64,000 bases of DNA from Plasmodium malariae. Taxonomy: Eukaryota > Apicomplexa > Aconoidasida > Haemosporida > Plasmodiidae. Both the position numbers and the translations under genes were made by a program. Numbering within the stretch: the first letter of the stretch is position 1; each line of letters opens with the position of its first letter. The stretch covers positions 124,001-188,000 of the forward strand of contig NC_041783.1 of the NCBI RefSeq assembly GCF_900090045.1. The letters run 5' to 3'. The notes beneath the pieces were generated by a model. It made no database searches, was not told the DNA's origin, and worked only from the letters and a program-made list of their open reading frames with translations. Shown one piece after another: positions 39,498 through 53,400 of the stretch.

Positions 39498-42400
39498 TTT
39501 AAAATGTAAAATTTTTACAAAAGTAAAAGCTCATGAAACATATAGATAGGCATGCTAACGTTACCAATAAACATTCATCAAAATAAGACAATAAAAATTT
39601 AACATAAACCCCTTTCTATGTTATTGTCTTTATTTCTTTTTCACTCTTGCATATATTACTTATATTTTTCCTTTTTTATAAAGTTAATACAATTTCCATC
39701 GTAAAATATAATTATAATTTATAACTACATATAATTTGTATTCCTCAATTTATATTTCCAAAATAAATATATTATATATATACATTTTATTTTTAATGTT
39801 CATATAACATTCCTACCCCTGAAACCTCCTTATATAGAAAGATAATAAAGAAATAAAATATTAAGCATACTTTTCATAAATTACCTATTCATGAATTATT
39901 AAAAAGTGATTAAGTGAACATAAAAATTAGAACTGCACGAAAATTCCTCCACATTATAATCTCTAATATTCTCCTTTCATAAATATTACGAATTAAAATC
40001 AAGTTAACTAAAATGAAACAAGCTCAATACTTTCTTTGATTATATTCGAAAATAACCTATTAAAACGAATAAAAAAAAAAATAATAAAATAATAGCATTG
40101 TTGTATAAATATTTAAAATTAATTTTTATGCAGTTTGTTCCTCATTCCTTCAGTTATTTAATATAATAATATTTCTCTCTTTACTATGATAAATTCCCCC
40201 TATATTTTATAAGTTCATTATATAATATTTTTATCATGTACGAAGCAGATATATTCAACTAAAAATTTTAAATATATATCATATTAGAAAATCATAAATC
40301 ATTTTTTATATATTCCTGCGTATATTTTTATTAATCATTACATTTTAAAAAGAAATTGTGTAAAATATAAGTTATTCAAATAAAAATATAATGCATATTA
40401 TGTAACAACAAATTTATACAAAACAAAAATCAAAAAATAAAAATAAATAAAACTAATTACTTTTTAATATAATTGTTTGATTAAAAATAATCATATTAAT
40501 TTAACTGCTTTGGATAAACAATTATTTAAAAAAAAAGTATATTAACAAAAATTTTCTCGTTTACTTTTATTTAACTCTACATTTTATATCTTCTATACAC
40601 ACATGCCTAATTATTCACTGAAAATATATACTCGATATTTTCGTTATAATTATATTATCCATATTACTATATGAAAATTTATGTAATTTTACTAGTTCGT
40701 ATCTTAAAAATAATTATAATAAAAAAATATTTAATCTTTCCTATTTTACACGGCAATACATCATTTATTAGTAATATTAATATTACGTAGTTATAAAGTC
40801 ATTCAATACAAAAAAAAAGAAAAAATAGATGATATATTTTTAATCTATTAATATGAATATTTTTATGAAGTATTAAAATAAATTCTTAAGAGAGATGCAA
40901 TTTTTTTTTCTACTATTTAATGTAATATATACTATGCTATTTATATAATATTATAACATATTCTTTCTATTAATTACAAAGATAAAATATATTTTGCTTA
41001 TTTCTGTTTAATCACACAATTCAAATAATTTCTGCACAAAAATATGATAACAATTTTTTTTATTAATAATACTATATATTCCATGTATTAATTAAAATTT
41101 ATTTTAACAAAATCACATACAACTAAAGGTGAAAATAGGAAGGTACACAATAATATAATTATATATAAAATAAATAAATAACTTTTCCAAATTATTCAGT
41201 GGTATATGTATATCATAAAAAATTAATATTGAGGTAATTAATATGTATAATATTGAGTTGGTGTCGAGTTTACAATTTAATGTAATACATTGTCCATTAA
41301 AATAACAGTTATTTAGTGTAATTTATACAATATACATATTTTAATTCTAATCCATATATTCAATGTAGTAAATATAAAAATGTCTTAACAAAATAGTTAT
41401 AACAATATAATGGTATCAAAAAATAAAATACAAAAAGCCCAATTAAGAGGAAATATATTATCAATATTAATATATATTTTGTTTATATATTATGTATTTT
41501 ATGAAAACGAAAAGACGCAAAAGTGTTATATACATTCATACAAATAAAAATATTTATTTCTTTCTTAAAAAAAAAAAAATAATATATATATTTGTGATGT
41601 ATAATCTCTTCCAACATTCAAATTTTCTGAAAACAAAGAAGAATAATTATTAGCCATAACACTTATATATAAGCCCTAAATTATACATGGGTAAGTTAAT
41701 ATAATTTTTGTTTTTAATAAACATTTTTATAGAATAATCCTGTAGATATATAAATAAATAATTCGGGGAATTAATTCCTTTTCATATATACTGCTTTAAT
41801 GTATTAAATAGCGCATTTTCATTTCTCCTTAGTAATAATATTAGTTCTATATAATAATATATAAACTATAATTAATTATTTTATAATGTATATTCAGAAA
41901 TATTTACCATCATTTAAATATTAATAATAACATATACATTCCGTTTTTACCAATATTTTGAATGTTTCATTTGAAAAATATGAATTCTTATTTACTCACA
42001 ATTTTTTTATATTAAGTAGTTAATATATATAATACGAATATATATAAGATCCTCTTAAGTGGTAAAACAACCCTGTAACTTTTATTTTTAATAACCTAAA
42101 ATACCTCTACTCAAATAGTTCTTCCTAATTAAGTGCATTGCAATGTTCATTATTAAACTATAAATATATGACTATTGATGAATAGTGTTTCTCTTTAAAT
42201 TTAATTAACATTCTTTAAGTCATTTATTCTCAAATCAATTTTTTATAAAACGATGTACTAGTGAACATACATATATTTTTATAAAAAATTTCAACAATAA
42301 TTGAAAATTAGTTTTGCAATTTTTTTTTTAGTTGTTATATTAAAGTATAACTCAATAAAAGGTGTCGTTCATATATGAAATACATTCTGAAGATTATCCG

Positions 42401-42564
42401 AATATTAAAATATTGCTATGCTTTAAACTACCAGTGATATCATCAACTAGATAATGATATTAATTTATATAAGCGTGACATGTAGTTATTTCTAATAAAA
42501 TACGAACATTATTATACAATGTTCCTCAAAAACACAAATGTATTTTATTATACAAACAATTTTT
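39498..42564. other. AT-rich stretch, no supported gene
   Basis: Nothing recognisable. The sequence is intergenic in character up to the G+C-richer patch that begins near 42.56 kb. Confidence 0.6.
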
Positions 42565-45518
42565 TCTTTTGAAATGGGCGCGTATAGACCCCATAAATGA
42601 GGACAAAATAAGAAATTCCACTATTGTATCAGAAATCATTATATTATTTAATGAAAAATTATGTATAATAGTGAAGATTTTATTCATTTTTATTAAAAGT
42701 ATAAAACATCTATTCCTCCGTCACTGCACCATAAGTTTAATGCATTATACGTGAACAATAACGGTAAATATACCGAGGTTACTACAGAGTTAAAAAATAC
42801 AACCATATCATAGTCGCTGATAATTTATAATCTAATTTATTTATATTATCAATAATTTACCATATAAAAATATGTTAACGAAATTTATAAAAATAATAGT
42901 TCCAATTAGAATTCTTTTACCGTATTCTGTACTTATAATGGTGCAAGATTCAAATGGAACGACAATGTAAAATAACTCCACGAATTATAAAGATTCCAGT
43001 TAAAGTTGAAGGAACCTTCGAAATTCATCCACCCATCCTTTCAATTCATGTAATGGATCTTATTTATAAGGGTATTAAATTCACGTTTTTATTAAACACT
43101 ATAATGAGATGTTCTCCTTGAAAATTCAACATATCCCAGGATTAAATATTTTTCTTGAATTAGAAATGAACACCTGTATCTCCTATAGGTTTATAGTAAT
43201 AATGAATTGCAGATAAAAATACTCATATTATAAATTGAATTTTCTAATTTATTTTTATTAAAATTATATAACGATAAATTCATTATATGTTATATGTGTC
43301 ATATTTTACTTTTTTAAACCATTGAGATGGAATTAATAATAATTTTCATCTACAAAAATGGCGATTACAACAAGTTTTGCGCATTATCATCATTTAGCAT
43401 ATTTGTGAAAAAGTGCAAAGGAAATAACACAATATAATGAAGAAATAACAGAAGAATAAGTATTTCAAGGAGAGATACAAGAACCATAATTAAGTGCAAA
43501 AAAAAAGAAAAAAAAAATTTTTTTTCTTAAAATATCAAGTCTAATAGAAAAAGTTCCAAAGATAACTCGTTTTAAATAACATAATATCTGATGAAAAGAT
43601 AAGCTATAACAAAATAATATACAAATTCATTTAAATTTTTTCTATCGAATATTGAATATCAAAATAGATATAATTCAGTTTCAATTTTATGTAGAAATCA
43701 CAAAGAAAAATAACTGCGTAAAAAGACAGAAATTTTATAACGGCTATGTTATTTACATAGTAAAATAATATATCCTCGTACATATAACGCAGTAGATCTA
43801 TTTCACAAAATAATGACATAACTATCCGTAGCACAATTTTATGAAGCATACATCCAAAAGTAAATTAAAGATAATAATACAAAAAACTGAAATAATCATA
43901 ATCCTTCAATTATTTACTTGTTCTTCTAGAACGATATACATTACTAAGGTGATGTAAAAAATAAGGAATTTTAGGAGTAAACAGATATAAAGAAATATAG
44001 ACACATTAAGGAAATGTATACAATTAAGTAATTCATAACGTATAAAGTAAAAAAGGACTACATCCAAATTTCATATGTAATAAAATTTTAATAATAAAAA
44101 CAAAAAAAAATATGGAAAAAAAAAATATTCTCACAAAAAGTGATAAACATACATTAGGTAATTTATATCTAATAGGTTAACAACTAAGTCGCAATACTTT
44201 TCAAAGATATATTTCATATGTTCTGTATGTTAACACAATGATGAAATATATAATACACTGGAAAAAAAAAGTAACGTATCTAGTTAGAACTACATATTAT
44301 TCAGAAAATTGAAATTACCTAAAAGTTATTAGAACAAAAAGAATAAAAAAAAACATATTAAATAAATTGGACGATAAATGTTCATAAAATTATTACATAT
44401 ATATATATATATTGAGATAAGTGAAAATCTATGTTTGCGAAGTTCACCAAGTTTAACCTTTTTGTTATAATAATATTGTGTAATATAAACAGTAATACTA
44501 AGAATAAAAGAATTCAATTTTAAGGATAAATTTAATGGAAGACAATTATATAAATTATAATGTTACAGCATCTAACAATGACAAGAGAACTATTTCACCA
44601 CGTCATGTAATATAGTACATAGAATATGACGAATATTTTATAAATAATAAAGGTAAAATATATCATTTGTTAAATGTAAAATAAAAATAATCATTGGTAT
44701 AACTGGAAGAAACCGTACTAAATCGATAATATATAAAAATAATAAAATATGTTCTAATACATACATGTGATCTATAGTATTTTTAAGGATGCTGTTACAG
44801 AGGAGTTATATACACGATTCCATAAAAAAATAATTTAACAAGTTTTATAAATTCTTTTAAATTTATATTCCCACTATGTTTTATATTTTTCTTCATATAT
44901 TAAGACACAACACTATTTTTATAGAGTAGAAGAAAATATGTATTAGCCAATAAATTATGGTAAAAAATGTTAGTTCTAAAGCATTTATTATGTTTATAAA
45001 TGGATATTATATTATAATAAACTGAGATTGAAAAAATTAATATGTATAATGAATTAGTATGTATAAATAAGCAACTGATACAGTAAACGTTAAAGGTGCT
45101 AGAGCACAGTTTAAATGTATTAATTTAATGAAAAAATGAAAATTGTAATATTTTTATTAATTAAAGTATTATAATTTTTGAATAAACAGTTATTCATGTA
45201 TCCTTCTTAATACTATCAAACGATCTAAATATTTAGTATACTGTCGAATAATTTGTGCCGAAATAACAAAGAATTATCTTATGCGTACAACTTAAAAAGT
45301 TAAATTTTTTAAAGAAAACTAACAGTTGCTTTACCAAAATTAAACAGTTGTTAAATAAATATATTTGATTTAGGTTTAACTTTCCTTCAATATATGACAT
45401 ATTTCCCTTGGATAATGTTTGGGGAATAACAAATAAGAATAAAATAAGTGGAAAGTTAATGGCACAAATAATATATGAGATAATCATCCTTATTCTTTGT
45501 ATCTTTGCATCAGCCTAG
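42565..45518 (+). pseudogene. Large decayed gene, unidentified; probable secreted or surface protein
   Basis: The base composition is less AT-extreme than the flanks, and runs of complex amino-acid sequence appear on the plus strand in changing frames. Examples are SFEMGAYRPHK (from 42568), YVNNNGKYTEVTTELKNTTI (about 42.75 kb), VFCTYNGARFKWNDNVK (about 42.93 kb), KITPRIIKIPVKVEGTFEI (about 42.97 kb), YKNGDYNKFCALSSFSIFVK (about 43.35 kb), NYINYNVTASNNDKRTISPR (about 44.54 kb), KIIIGITGRNRTKSIIYKNN (about 44.69 kb) and VNVKGARAQFKCINLMKK (about 45.08 kb). The last frame ends NKISGKLMAQIIYEIIILIL and CIFASA before TAG 45516-45518, which resembles a GPI-anchor signal or C-terminal membrane helix. 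Stops and frame changes occur every 20-50 codons. The cysteine-bearing, N-glycan-like-motif-rich, hydrophobic-tailed pattern suggests an extracellular protein. I cannot assign a family, and the limits are approximate. Confidence 0.45.
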
Positions 45519-46005
45519 AAGAAGACACCACAAAGAAAATACATTAGATATAATAACGTACACTACTAATTTCATTATAATACGAAATATTTGAAGTGTA
45601 CAATAGCAAGTTTTCATAAGTTAACCTTTGGAAGAATTGAAATTCAAAAATATAGCGATATAATTATTAGCTGGTAAAATAAACTATTAAAAATTTCAAT
45701 ATTTATAGGTTTTTTGGATGCAGAAGAAAATTACAAACAAATAATTTTAAAAATTTCCAGCAGATAAACTATATATAAATATACGTATATGCTCACATAT
45801 TTATTATTTATGCTCAATAAGTTATTTATTGTGTGTTATTTTATTCATTTAAGTACTACTATGTTATTTGTTTGTTTACATAGCTATTTTTTAAAAATTC
45901 AAATTAGAAATTACTATTTTTATTTTTCAACGATTTGCTTTATAATTGGTTAAATGTTTCATTTTTTCTAAAAAATTCGTTTTTATAAAAATTTAACTTT
46001 TTAAA
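45519..46005. other. Short AT-rich intergenic stretch
   Basis: Nothing recognisable lies between the decayed gene and the small open frame that follows. Confidence 0.55.
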
Positions 46006-46230
46006 ATGAATCATATACTTATTTTACATGTTTTCCTTTTTTTTTCTTTTTACGTTATATCATTCAGTACAAAGATATCCCTACTAAATAGTTCAATTAT
46101 TTTTACTACCTTTTTCACTTTATATAACGTTTTTTTATATGTTTTGATAAGCTATATTTTTATTTATGATAAACTAATAAATCCTGAATTAAATAATAAG
46201 TCTTTAAAAATTTTGAAAGCTTCCCTGTAA
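46006..46230 (+). CDS. Small hydrophobic open frame, doubtful gene
   Basis: A 74-residue frame with a strongly hydrophobic N-terminus (MNHILILHVFLFFSFYVISF), a second hydrophobic segment (about residues 40-57) and a short polar tail (DKLINPELNNKSLKILKASL). Signal sequence plus one membrane helix is the plan of small Plasmodium membrane proteins, including ETRAMPs. The usual lysine-rich region of ETRAMPs is absent, so I do not call it one. The DNA is T-rich, and T-rich DNA gives long hydrophobic frames by chance. Confidence 0.25.
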   Translation: MNHILILHVFLFFSFYVISFSTKISLLNSSIIFTTFFTLYNVFLYVLISYIFIYDKLINPELNNKSLKILKASL

Positions 46231-48944
46231 ATTCAAGTATTTTCAACTTATTTAAACATAGTGGTATGGCTTTTTTTTCCTTTTTAGCTATTTGAACTTC
46301 CATTATATAAGACAATTTATAATAATAAAGTACAATACTGTAATTAGATTAACGAATTTTTACAAAATTATTGAACTTATGAGAATGTTATTGTATGCTT
46401 ATATAGTGTAATATAATTTTCTCCTTTTTTTTTCTTTTGGTAACATAACATATAAACAGTAGTAATTAAACATTCCTAATATTCGTAGAAAGAATTATTT
46501 TGTATTAGAGCATTCATTTTAAAAAGTTTCTATATATATATTGTTTTATCATATTGTGAATCCAACAAAAATTTAAAATAAAAAGAAGAAATAATCTGTA
46601 CACAATAATTCACCTTGATTATTTATTACATAACATTATGTGTTTTACTTATTCAGAAAAATTGAATATATTTAAAATAATTAAAAACGAAGCTTCTCAT
46701 ATTTGAATAATAATTAAAGAACTATTAATACTTAAATAATAATATTAAAAATTATTAATATTATTAAGGGCATACTGAAAGAGGTATAAGGTTACTGTGT
46801 GTAAAGCATAATACTTTAATATAAAAAGAAAACACAAGAAGAATTCAAAAACACTTTATAATGGTAGCAAAATTTAACACATTTTATTAATAATTTATGA
46901 GTATTACTATGATATCAGGGAATTAATAAAATCCAATGAATATTCTAAATAATAAATTAATTATTAGATTTATGTATTCTATCGTATAAGAACATATACC
47001 TCAAAAAAAATGAAAATTTTAAAGTATAAAAGCAAACTAAAAATTGTATATAAACTAAAAATGTAAAACTTTAACACTTTTATTACATGGGCATAATACA
47101 ATTACATGTTATTAATTTTGAAGGAGAAATAATCTTCATGAAGTGTATAGTAAGATATAATTAATATATATAAGTATTCCTTCAGTTCTTTCTTATATTA
47201 AAAAAAATAAAAAAAAATTAAATATTATATTATATAGCAAATTTTTGCATAAAAATTATGATTAAACAGAAAAAAAAATTACCTATTTATTACTTGTAAT
47301 GTAGTGAAAACGTCTAGTACGTATTTTGTTTAATACATATTTGCTTATTCACCTAAAAATAAAAAAGAAAAGGTCCTGCATAACATTTAATAACTAAAAA
47401 ATATATTAGAAAACATTTATTACCTTTAACAATTAAATAAAATATGCATGCATATACTATCACAACATACAAGATCTTTTAAGTAAAATTATAAAAATGT
47501 ATATTATAATAAAATATATTATAAAAAATTAAAAAAACATTTAAACAGAACAAATTTGTTACGCAAATGTATTACAAAATAAAGGTAAAAATTTAATTAA
47601 CGAAATGATAGAAAATATAAAACTTAAAAAATATCCAGATATATATAATTAAAATAGAATTGTTTTTTTTTTTACGCTGGATTATAATACAAAAAAAAAA
47701 AAAAACAATTTCAACCCTTTCTTTAAAGACCTTCTATGTTCAATAGACAAAACAATACTAATATTTACTTCTAATAATATAACTCAATCTTAACCTATTT
47801 AATATTTTTTCAAATATCACAATGAGCTAAATGTAGCTTTTTTCATGATGGTCCATTATTATGTATCGTTTTAATATTTTTTCTAACATTCCTCGATGTA
47901 TATGAATTATTCTATAATAAATATCTTTTATATATTTAATGTATTCTGTTCTGTTGTTCTATACAACTTTATTCAATCTTGGAAAAAACTGATATTTTTT
48001 CTTCTTTTTTTATAAAACTATTCCTTCATAATATAATTTCACGTAGCATTTTGATTAATTTTTAAACATACTTTAATATTTAACAAAATGTAATTTTTAT
48101 TTTACTTTGTTTATTTTAAAACTCTTATTTTTGTTTCTTTTCCATTTCATTGTAAATTGTGTATAATTCCTTTACATTTAGTATATATCTTCATATATAT
48201 AAATAATTTTTCTTATATGTTATATGTTCATCTATTATTTATTTTGACACAGTTTTTACGGAGTGTATATACATTTTCCTAAATTTATTTATTCTCACAT
48301 TTTTGTTAACAATTTTTCTATTTTGATATATTTTCCCGCACTTTTTTTTTCGTTTTTTTCACTTTTTTTCTCTTTTTTTTTTTTTTTTTGGGCTTTTTCA
48401 TTTTATATGTTTCATCATTATTCTTATTTATGATCCGTAATTTGCCTTTTCGAATCACAATTATATATTATTATTGTTTCATTTTACAAATGATAAATAA
48501 AAAAATGTATTATGTAATGTAACAAAGAGTACATTTAAATTTTTTTAATTTTCCATTTTTTACTGAACATTATAAATATATTATTTATAAAAACATAAAA
48601 TAATATCTATATAATAAACATTTTTTCCCCTCAATTCATTCCCCAACCGAAGTTATTTTTTATATCCATATAGCAAAATATTATCTTATAATATTGCTTA
48701 AAATCATAGCACTTCAAACATGCCTTTCTCGTGTATACACCCACAAATGTATATATATATATATATGTGCAAAATTCATTTAAATGAAATACATTTTAAT
48801 TAAGAACTTTTGTCAGTCGTAATTTGTTTGTCCGTATTCTTCAGTGCTAAATTTAACTAGCAAATATAGTTTCATATGTTAATGGTTTATCCTTTTATAG
48901 TGGTCCTTTTTCCAGCATATAAATTTTTTTTATAAATTTATATA

Positions 48945-48975
<31 letters not shown>

Positions 48976-50132
48976 CATTCCATTTTAGGGCCAGTGTTCT
49001 TTTGCAGCCATATTTTACCCTCTACTCGTATAATTTGTTTTTCTCTTTGCAATTTTATCTAACATGTTTTATCAAAATTGAAGCAAATATTTTATTCTTC
49101 TTAAACAAATATCGTGCTTGCTTTGTCAATTTCATATTCAAAATGCAGAAGTTTATTCAATTAAAATACTTATAAATATAAAATATTCCGTTATAAAATT
49201 CAAAATGAAAATTCAAGGAAAATTTTACCTTTCAGTTAATTGTAATTTATGTATTTCGTTATATTTAGTTTTTTTTTTTTTTCGTTAGTGTGTGTGTTGC
49301 ATATTTCATAGGCCAGTCGATAAAACGCTTAAAACAAGATGCATGCATATTGAGATATGGTATCATTCAAAGAACACAAAAATGTTAGAAATGAAAAATA
49401 AGTAGTGTTTACGTTACGTATACGTGATTATTATATTCTATATATACAAATATATGTTTGTTCATGATACTTCAAAAAATTAATTTCATAAAATTCCTGG
49501 AGTTAAAAGTGTTCAGCAAAAAGGAAGCACATAAGTATTTAAGGTGTCTCAACAATGTGTATGCATATTTTTTATTAATATTTCTAAAAAACAGTTTCTA
49601 AAAAACAGAAAGATTTTAAAATGGTTTTTATAAAAAAATTAGTGGTTTTACAATACATAGCACCAATTACATTTTTTAAAAATAATTATTTGTTTTGTTC
49701 ATAAAAATATTTTGTGAAGTTTTAAAATAATCGTTAAAATTTATTACTTATTTATTTAAAAATAAATTTTTAACTTTCTATATTTTAAATATATGTATAC
49801 ATAAATGTATATATATATATATATAGCATTCATAAACATCAGTTATTATAATTCCAAATCCAAACCCCAATAGTTTTTATAATTGTTATTATTTATGTTA
49901 GAATAATATATTACCAAGAAAACAATATAGCAAAAAAGGTAATAATTATATATGTTCTCAATAAAATTTTTTTCGTTATTTTAAAAAATTTCTGTAAAAT
50001 ATTTTTACAACTCTATATATTGTATTTTCAGTTATATTTATTTATCATACTTTAAACAGAAGACATATTTATATTAAAATTAAATGAGTACATATAATTT
50101 TTGATAAAACACGTCAAATTTGCAAATATAAA
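46231..50132. other. AT-rich stretch with a strongly T-rich block
   Basis: No supported gene. From about 47.65 to 48.5 kb the plus strand is markedly T-rich, ending in dense T/C runs at 48.34-48.40 kb. On the minus strand this would encode lysine-rich sequence (KMKKPKKKKK…) with several stops, so it may be a decayed low-complexity 3' coding end or only a pyrimidine tract. A (TA)n run lies near 48.95 kb. Confidence 0.45.
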
Positions 50133-50488
50133 ATGTTTGATAAACAATTAGTTGAAGAAGTAACTGGGATAACTACAACAGTAAATTCTGTAATTTCTCA
50201 TCCATATACTGAGAATCCTGAAAATGAATGGAATGTTTTTCACCTTCTTCTTGCTATGTGCATTGTTCTTTATATAATATTATTACTTATTTCTTTTAAA
50301 GTTATAAGATCAGTAAGAAAAACTAACATTCTAAATATAATTCATTTTTTTTATTTCATTTTATACTTTTTATTTAATTACTCATTTAAATAAAAAAAAA
50401 ATTTTTTTTTTTGACAAAAAAGATATATAGTGATATCCATAATAACCGAGATGAAGAACAAGCTAATTTTGACAATGACAGTCATTAA
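50133..50488 (+). CDS. Small single-pass membrane protein, two exons
   Basis: Exon 1 is 50133-50312 (exactly 60 codons). It encodes a polar N-terminus (MFDKQLVEEVTGITTTVNSV), a membrane segment at about residues 35-55 (HLLLAMCIVLYIILLLISF) and a short basic end (KVIRS). A GTAAGA donor at 50313 and a poly-T tract followed by an AAAAAAG acceptor at 50421-50422 give a 110-bp phase-0 intron. Exon 2 (50423-50488) adds IYSDIHNNRDEEQANFDNDS and H, an acidic tail, for 81 residues in total. Without splicing the frame reads a low-complexity hydrophobic end to 86 codons, which I consider less likely. There is no signal peptide or PEXEL. The plan of polar N-terminus, internal helix and an intron right after the helix is shared with the gene at 55.8 kb and is reminiscent of PEXEL-negative exported proteins. 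I do not recognise the family. Confidence 0.6.
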
Positions 50489-53400
50489 TTACAATAGGAC
50501 AAGTATAAAAATGACTAAGAATCATTGAGAAATACCTGGATAGTCAGATCAAATCATAAGAATATACAAATATGAAAAAGGTTAATATAACTTATATCAG
50601 AATTGTTCAATATAGGCGTATTTTAATATATATACATGCATAAATTTATAATTTATAATATAGACCTTATGAATAATTAAATTGATTCCATATTACTTCT
50701 TTTTTTCTTTTTTTTTTTTTTTTTTTTTTTTTCCTCTTATTAACATTAAATTTTATAATATTAGTACATATATTTGAAAATATATCTATATTTTTTTTTT
50801 TTTAAATAACTAGTATCTATTCATATTCATTTTATAATATATATCAAATTAGTAATAAAATTAGAATTTTTATTTTTCTTTACAGTTGCCATTACTTATA
50901 TTTCATATATACATCAAATTTTATTGAGGACAAATAAATTACCATAAAAAAAGGCTTTCAGTCCTTAGTTAATATCGTTTTCCACCACTATAGACCTTAT
51001 TATAAACAAAAGAGATAAAAAGACTATAAAATAATTCATAATTATATTTCTTTAAATATTGTATTTATTTAATCTATTTCTTTAATTTATTAAAAATAAT
51101 ATTTATTTGAACAATTTCATATGCAAAATTTAAATTTGCCTTGCGCTGTAAATGTAACATAAAAAAGTTAATGTCCTGAAATAAGAAATTTTATACATAG
51201 TTTTATTCATTATATCATTTTTCTTTTTTGCAAACTTATAATTCAGTGCAATAATTTTATAATTATACCAAGATTTACTTTCATAACAATATCTAATATT
51301 GGATTGTTTATTATAATAAATAATAAATATTACAAAATACTATATATTTTTATACGTTTATTGTATTTGTTTGTTTATTTTGTATGATTGAACTTTCTTA
51401 TGTACCTATAATTTAATTTTTTCAAAATTTTTTTAGACACTTATTTTTAATTTAAAAGTTTTCATTTGTCTTTATAAAGAAATTCCTTATTAATGATTTA
51501 TAATTTTCATTTTACAAATTTTAAAAAAATAATAAAAATATATTCAAGATTTTTTCTATTCTTACATCTTTTTTAGTAACTTCATAAACTTTCCAAAATG
51601 ATCGATAAATTAGACATATATGTAAACAATATTAAAGGATTTTAAAAAAGAAAAATATTTTTTTTCTTTAAAGTAGTTTTAGATAAAAAATTATGTTATC
51701 TGATAATAATAAAAAATATATTTAAAAAAAATTCAAAACATATTACTCCATATAGTATTTCTTTTTTTATTTTTTGAAATAATTAATTATAATTCTTGTT
51801 CGTATTTTCATTTTTTCCCAAAGATATTCTTTTGGATCGTAATTCTTTCAATTTTAACATTCTACATAATTATATACCCATCAAATGTTAATTTCCATCT
51901 TGAAAATTTATTTGTATTGAAATATTAACAGTATCAATGAATTCGGATATATTAATTTAATTATTTTATTCTATTGCTGTTATAGTAATTTTAATTTGGA
52001 TGTTTACTAAATTAATTTAGCATAAATACAGAATTTTATTCAGCACTTCATTATATATTTTCATTATTTATATCTAGTTGTTTATTTTAATTAATTAACG
52101 AACTTTAGAATATTATTAATACTGTTTCTCAGTACTTCTTAGCAATATATGATTTTAACATTTCAAAGATTTGTTCTCATCTTACGCTACTTATATTTTG
52201 TTGAATATAAAATAAACCCCCCCTCCATTTTTTTTTTTTTTTTTTTTAATTTATATAATGACTGCATTTTTATAACGTTTACCACTGCTGTATAAATTAT
52301 ATGTCTTCAACTGTAATGAAGTATATTTATTATTTTTTTTTTGCAAAAATATATATGAAAGAAAACAATACTATACAAACTTTAAATATATAAAAATATA
52401 TGGATTATTATATCAAATAATAAAAGTATGTTCATAAATATTTTTTTGTTCTTTTCATATTTATAATTGTTATATTGCAATTTGGATTTCCACGTATAAA
52501 ATACAGAAGTTAACATTAGAGACTTTAAAAAAAAAAGATATATACATATGCTTTAAGTATTAATGTTCTCACAATCGTTACAATTATAATAATACGCAAA
52601 AATATCAAAAATGATTGATTACTATTTAATATTTTCATAAATACTCTACTATCATACCAAACTTTTTCGAAATATGCAAAATTCTCAAAAATATATATAT
52701 AAACTTATGATTTTTTCTCTTTTTAAGGGGTAATAAACGTACAAAAAAATATATGGCTTTTAAGAAACAAAAAAAAAATTAAACATAATTATAAAAATAT
52801 TTCGCCATAATTTTTTATATTTTTTTTTTGTGAAAACCCTATATTCGAACTTATATTGTACTGTTCGTTTTTTTTGTTAATATGCATTAACACACTATAT
52901 TTAATTTATTTTGAAAATTTATGCGCCAAACTTATATATATATTTTAATATTTTTGTAATAACTTTTATTTGCAATTCTTATGTGTACATATAATTTTTT
53001 GCAAAAATAAATTGTATATTTTTTTTCAACTTTTAATTTTTTACTTGTATATGTATATATAAAAATATGTTAAAATATGTTCATATACACAACAAAAAAT
53101 TCTGATAAAATAAATATATAAAATAAGTAAACAGTTACTGTTAAATTTGTCATTTTTTAATTCTCATAATAAAAGCTCAAATGTCAAATTTCTGGTTCAA
53201 TTAACAGAGATATTTTAATTTTTATAAATAGTCTATTTTACTGCATATTAAATAGAAGATGTAAACTATTATTCACAATTAATTCTAAATGTACTCTTGA
53301 AACAATTTAATAAACTTATTTAAAATTAATGGAAGAATTTAATTCATGAATTATATTATAATTACAACGATTTCTAATTTCATTGCTTTAGTTCTTTTGT

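Noticed and set aside
42569..42754. 61-codon frame starting MKWARIDPINEDK
   Set aside because: Within chance length for this composition, and it overlaps a different plus frame that continues the decayed-gene signal. I cannot tell which frame is ancestral.
43631..43849. Minus-strand frame of 72 codons
   Set aside because: Lies within the decayed plus-strand gene. No motif. At roughly one stop per ten codons (my estimate for A+T near 80%), several frames of 60-80 codons are expected by chance.
45233..45487. Minus-strand frame of 84 codons
   Set aside because: The plus strand here carries the hydrophobic C-terminal tail and stop of the decayed gene. The minus frame has no feature of its own.
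46006..46230. Assignment of the small hydrophobic frame as an ETRAMP
   Set aside because: Topology fits loosely, but the lysine-rich lumenal stretch and typical ETRAMP helix are absent.
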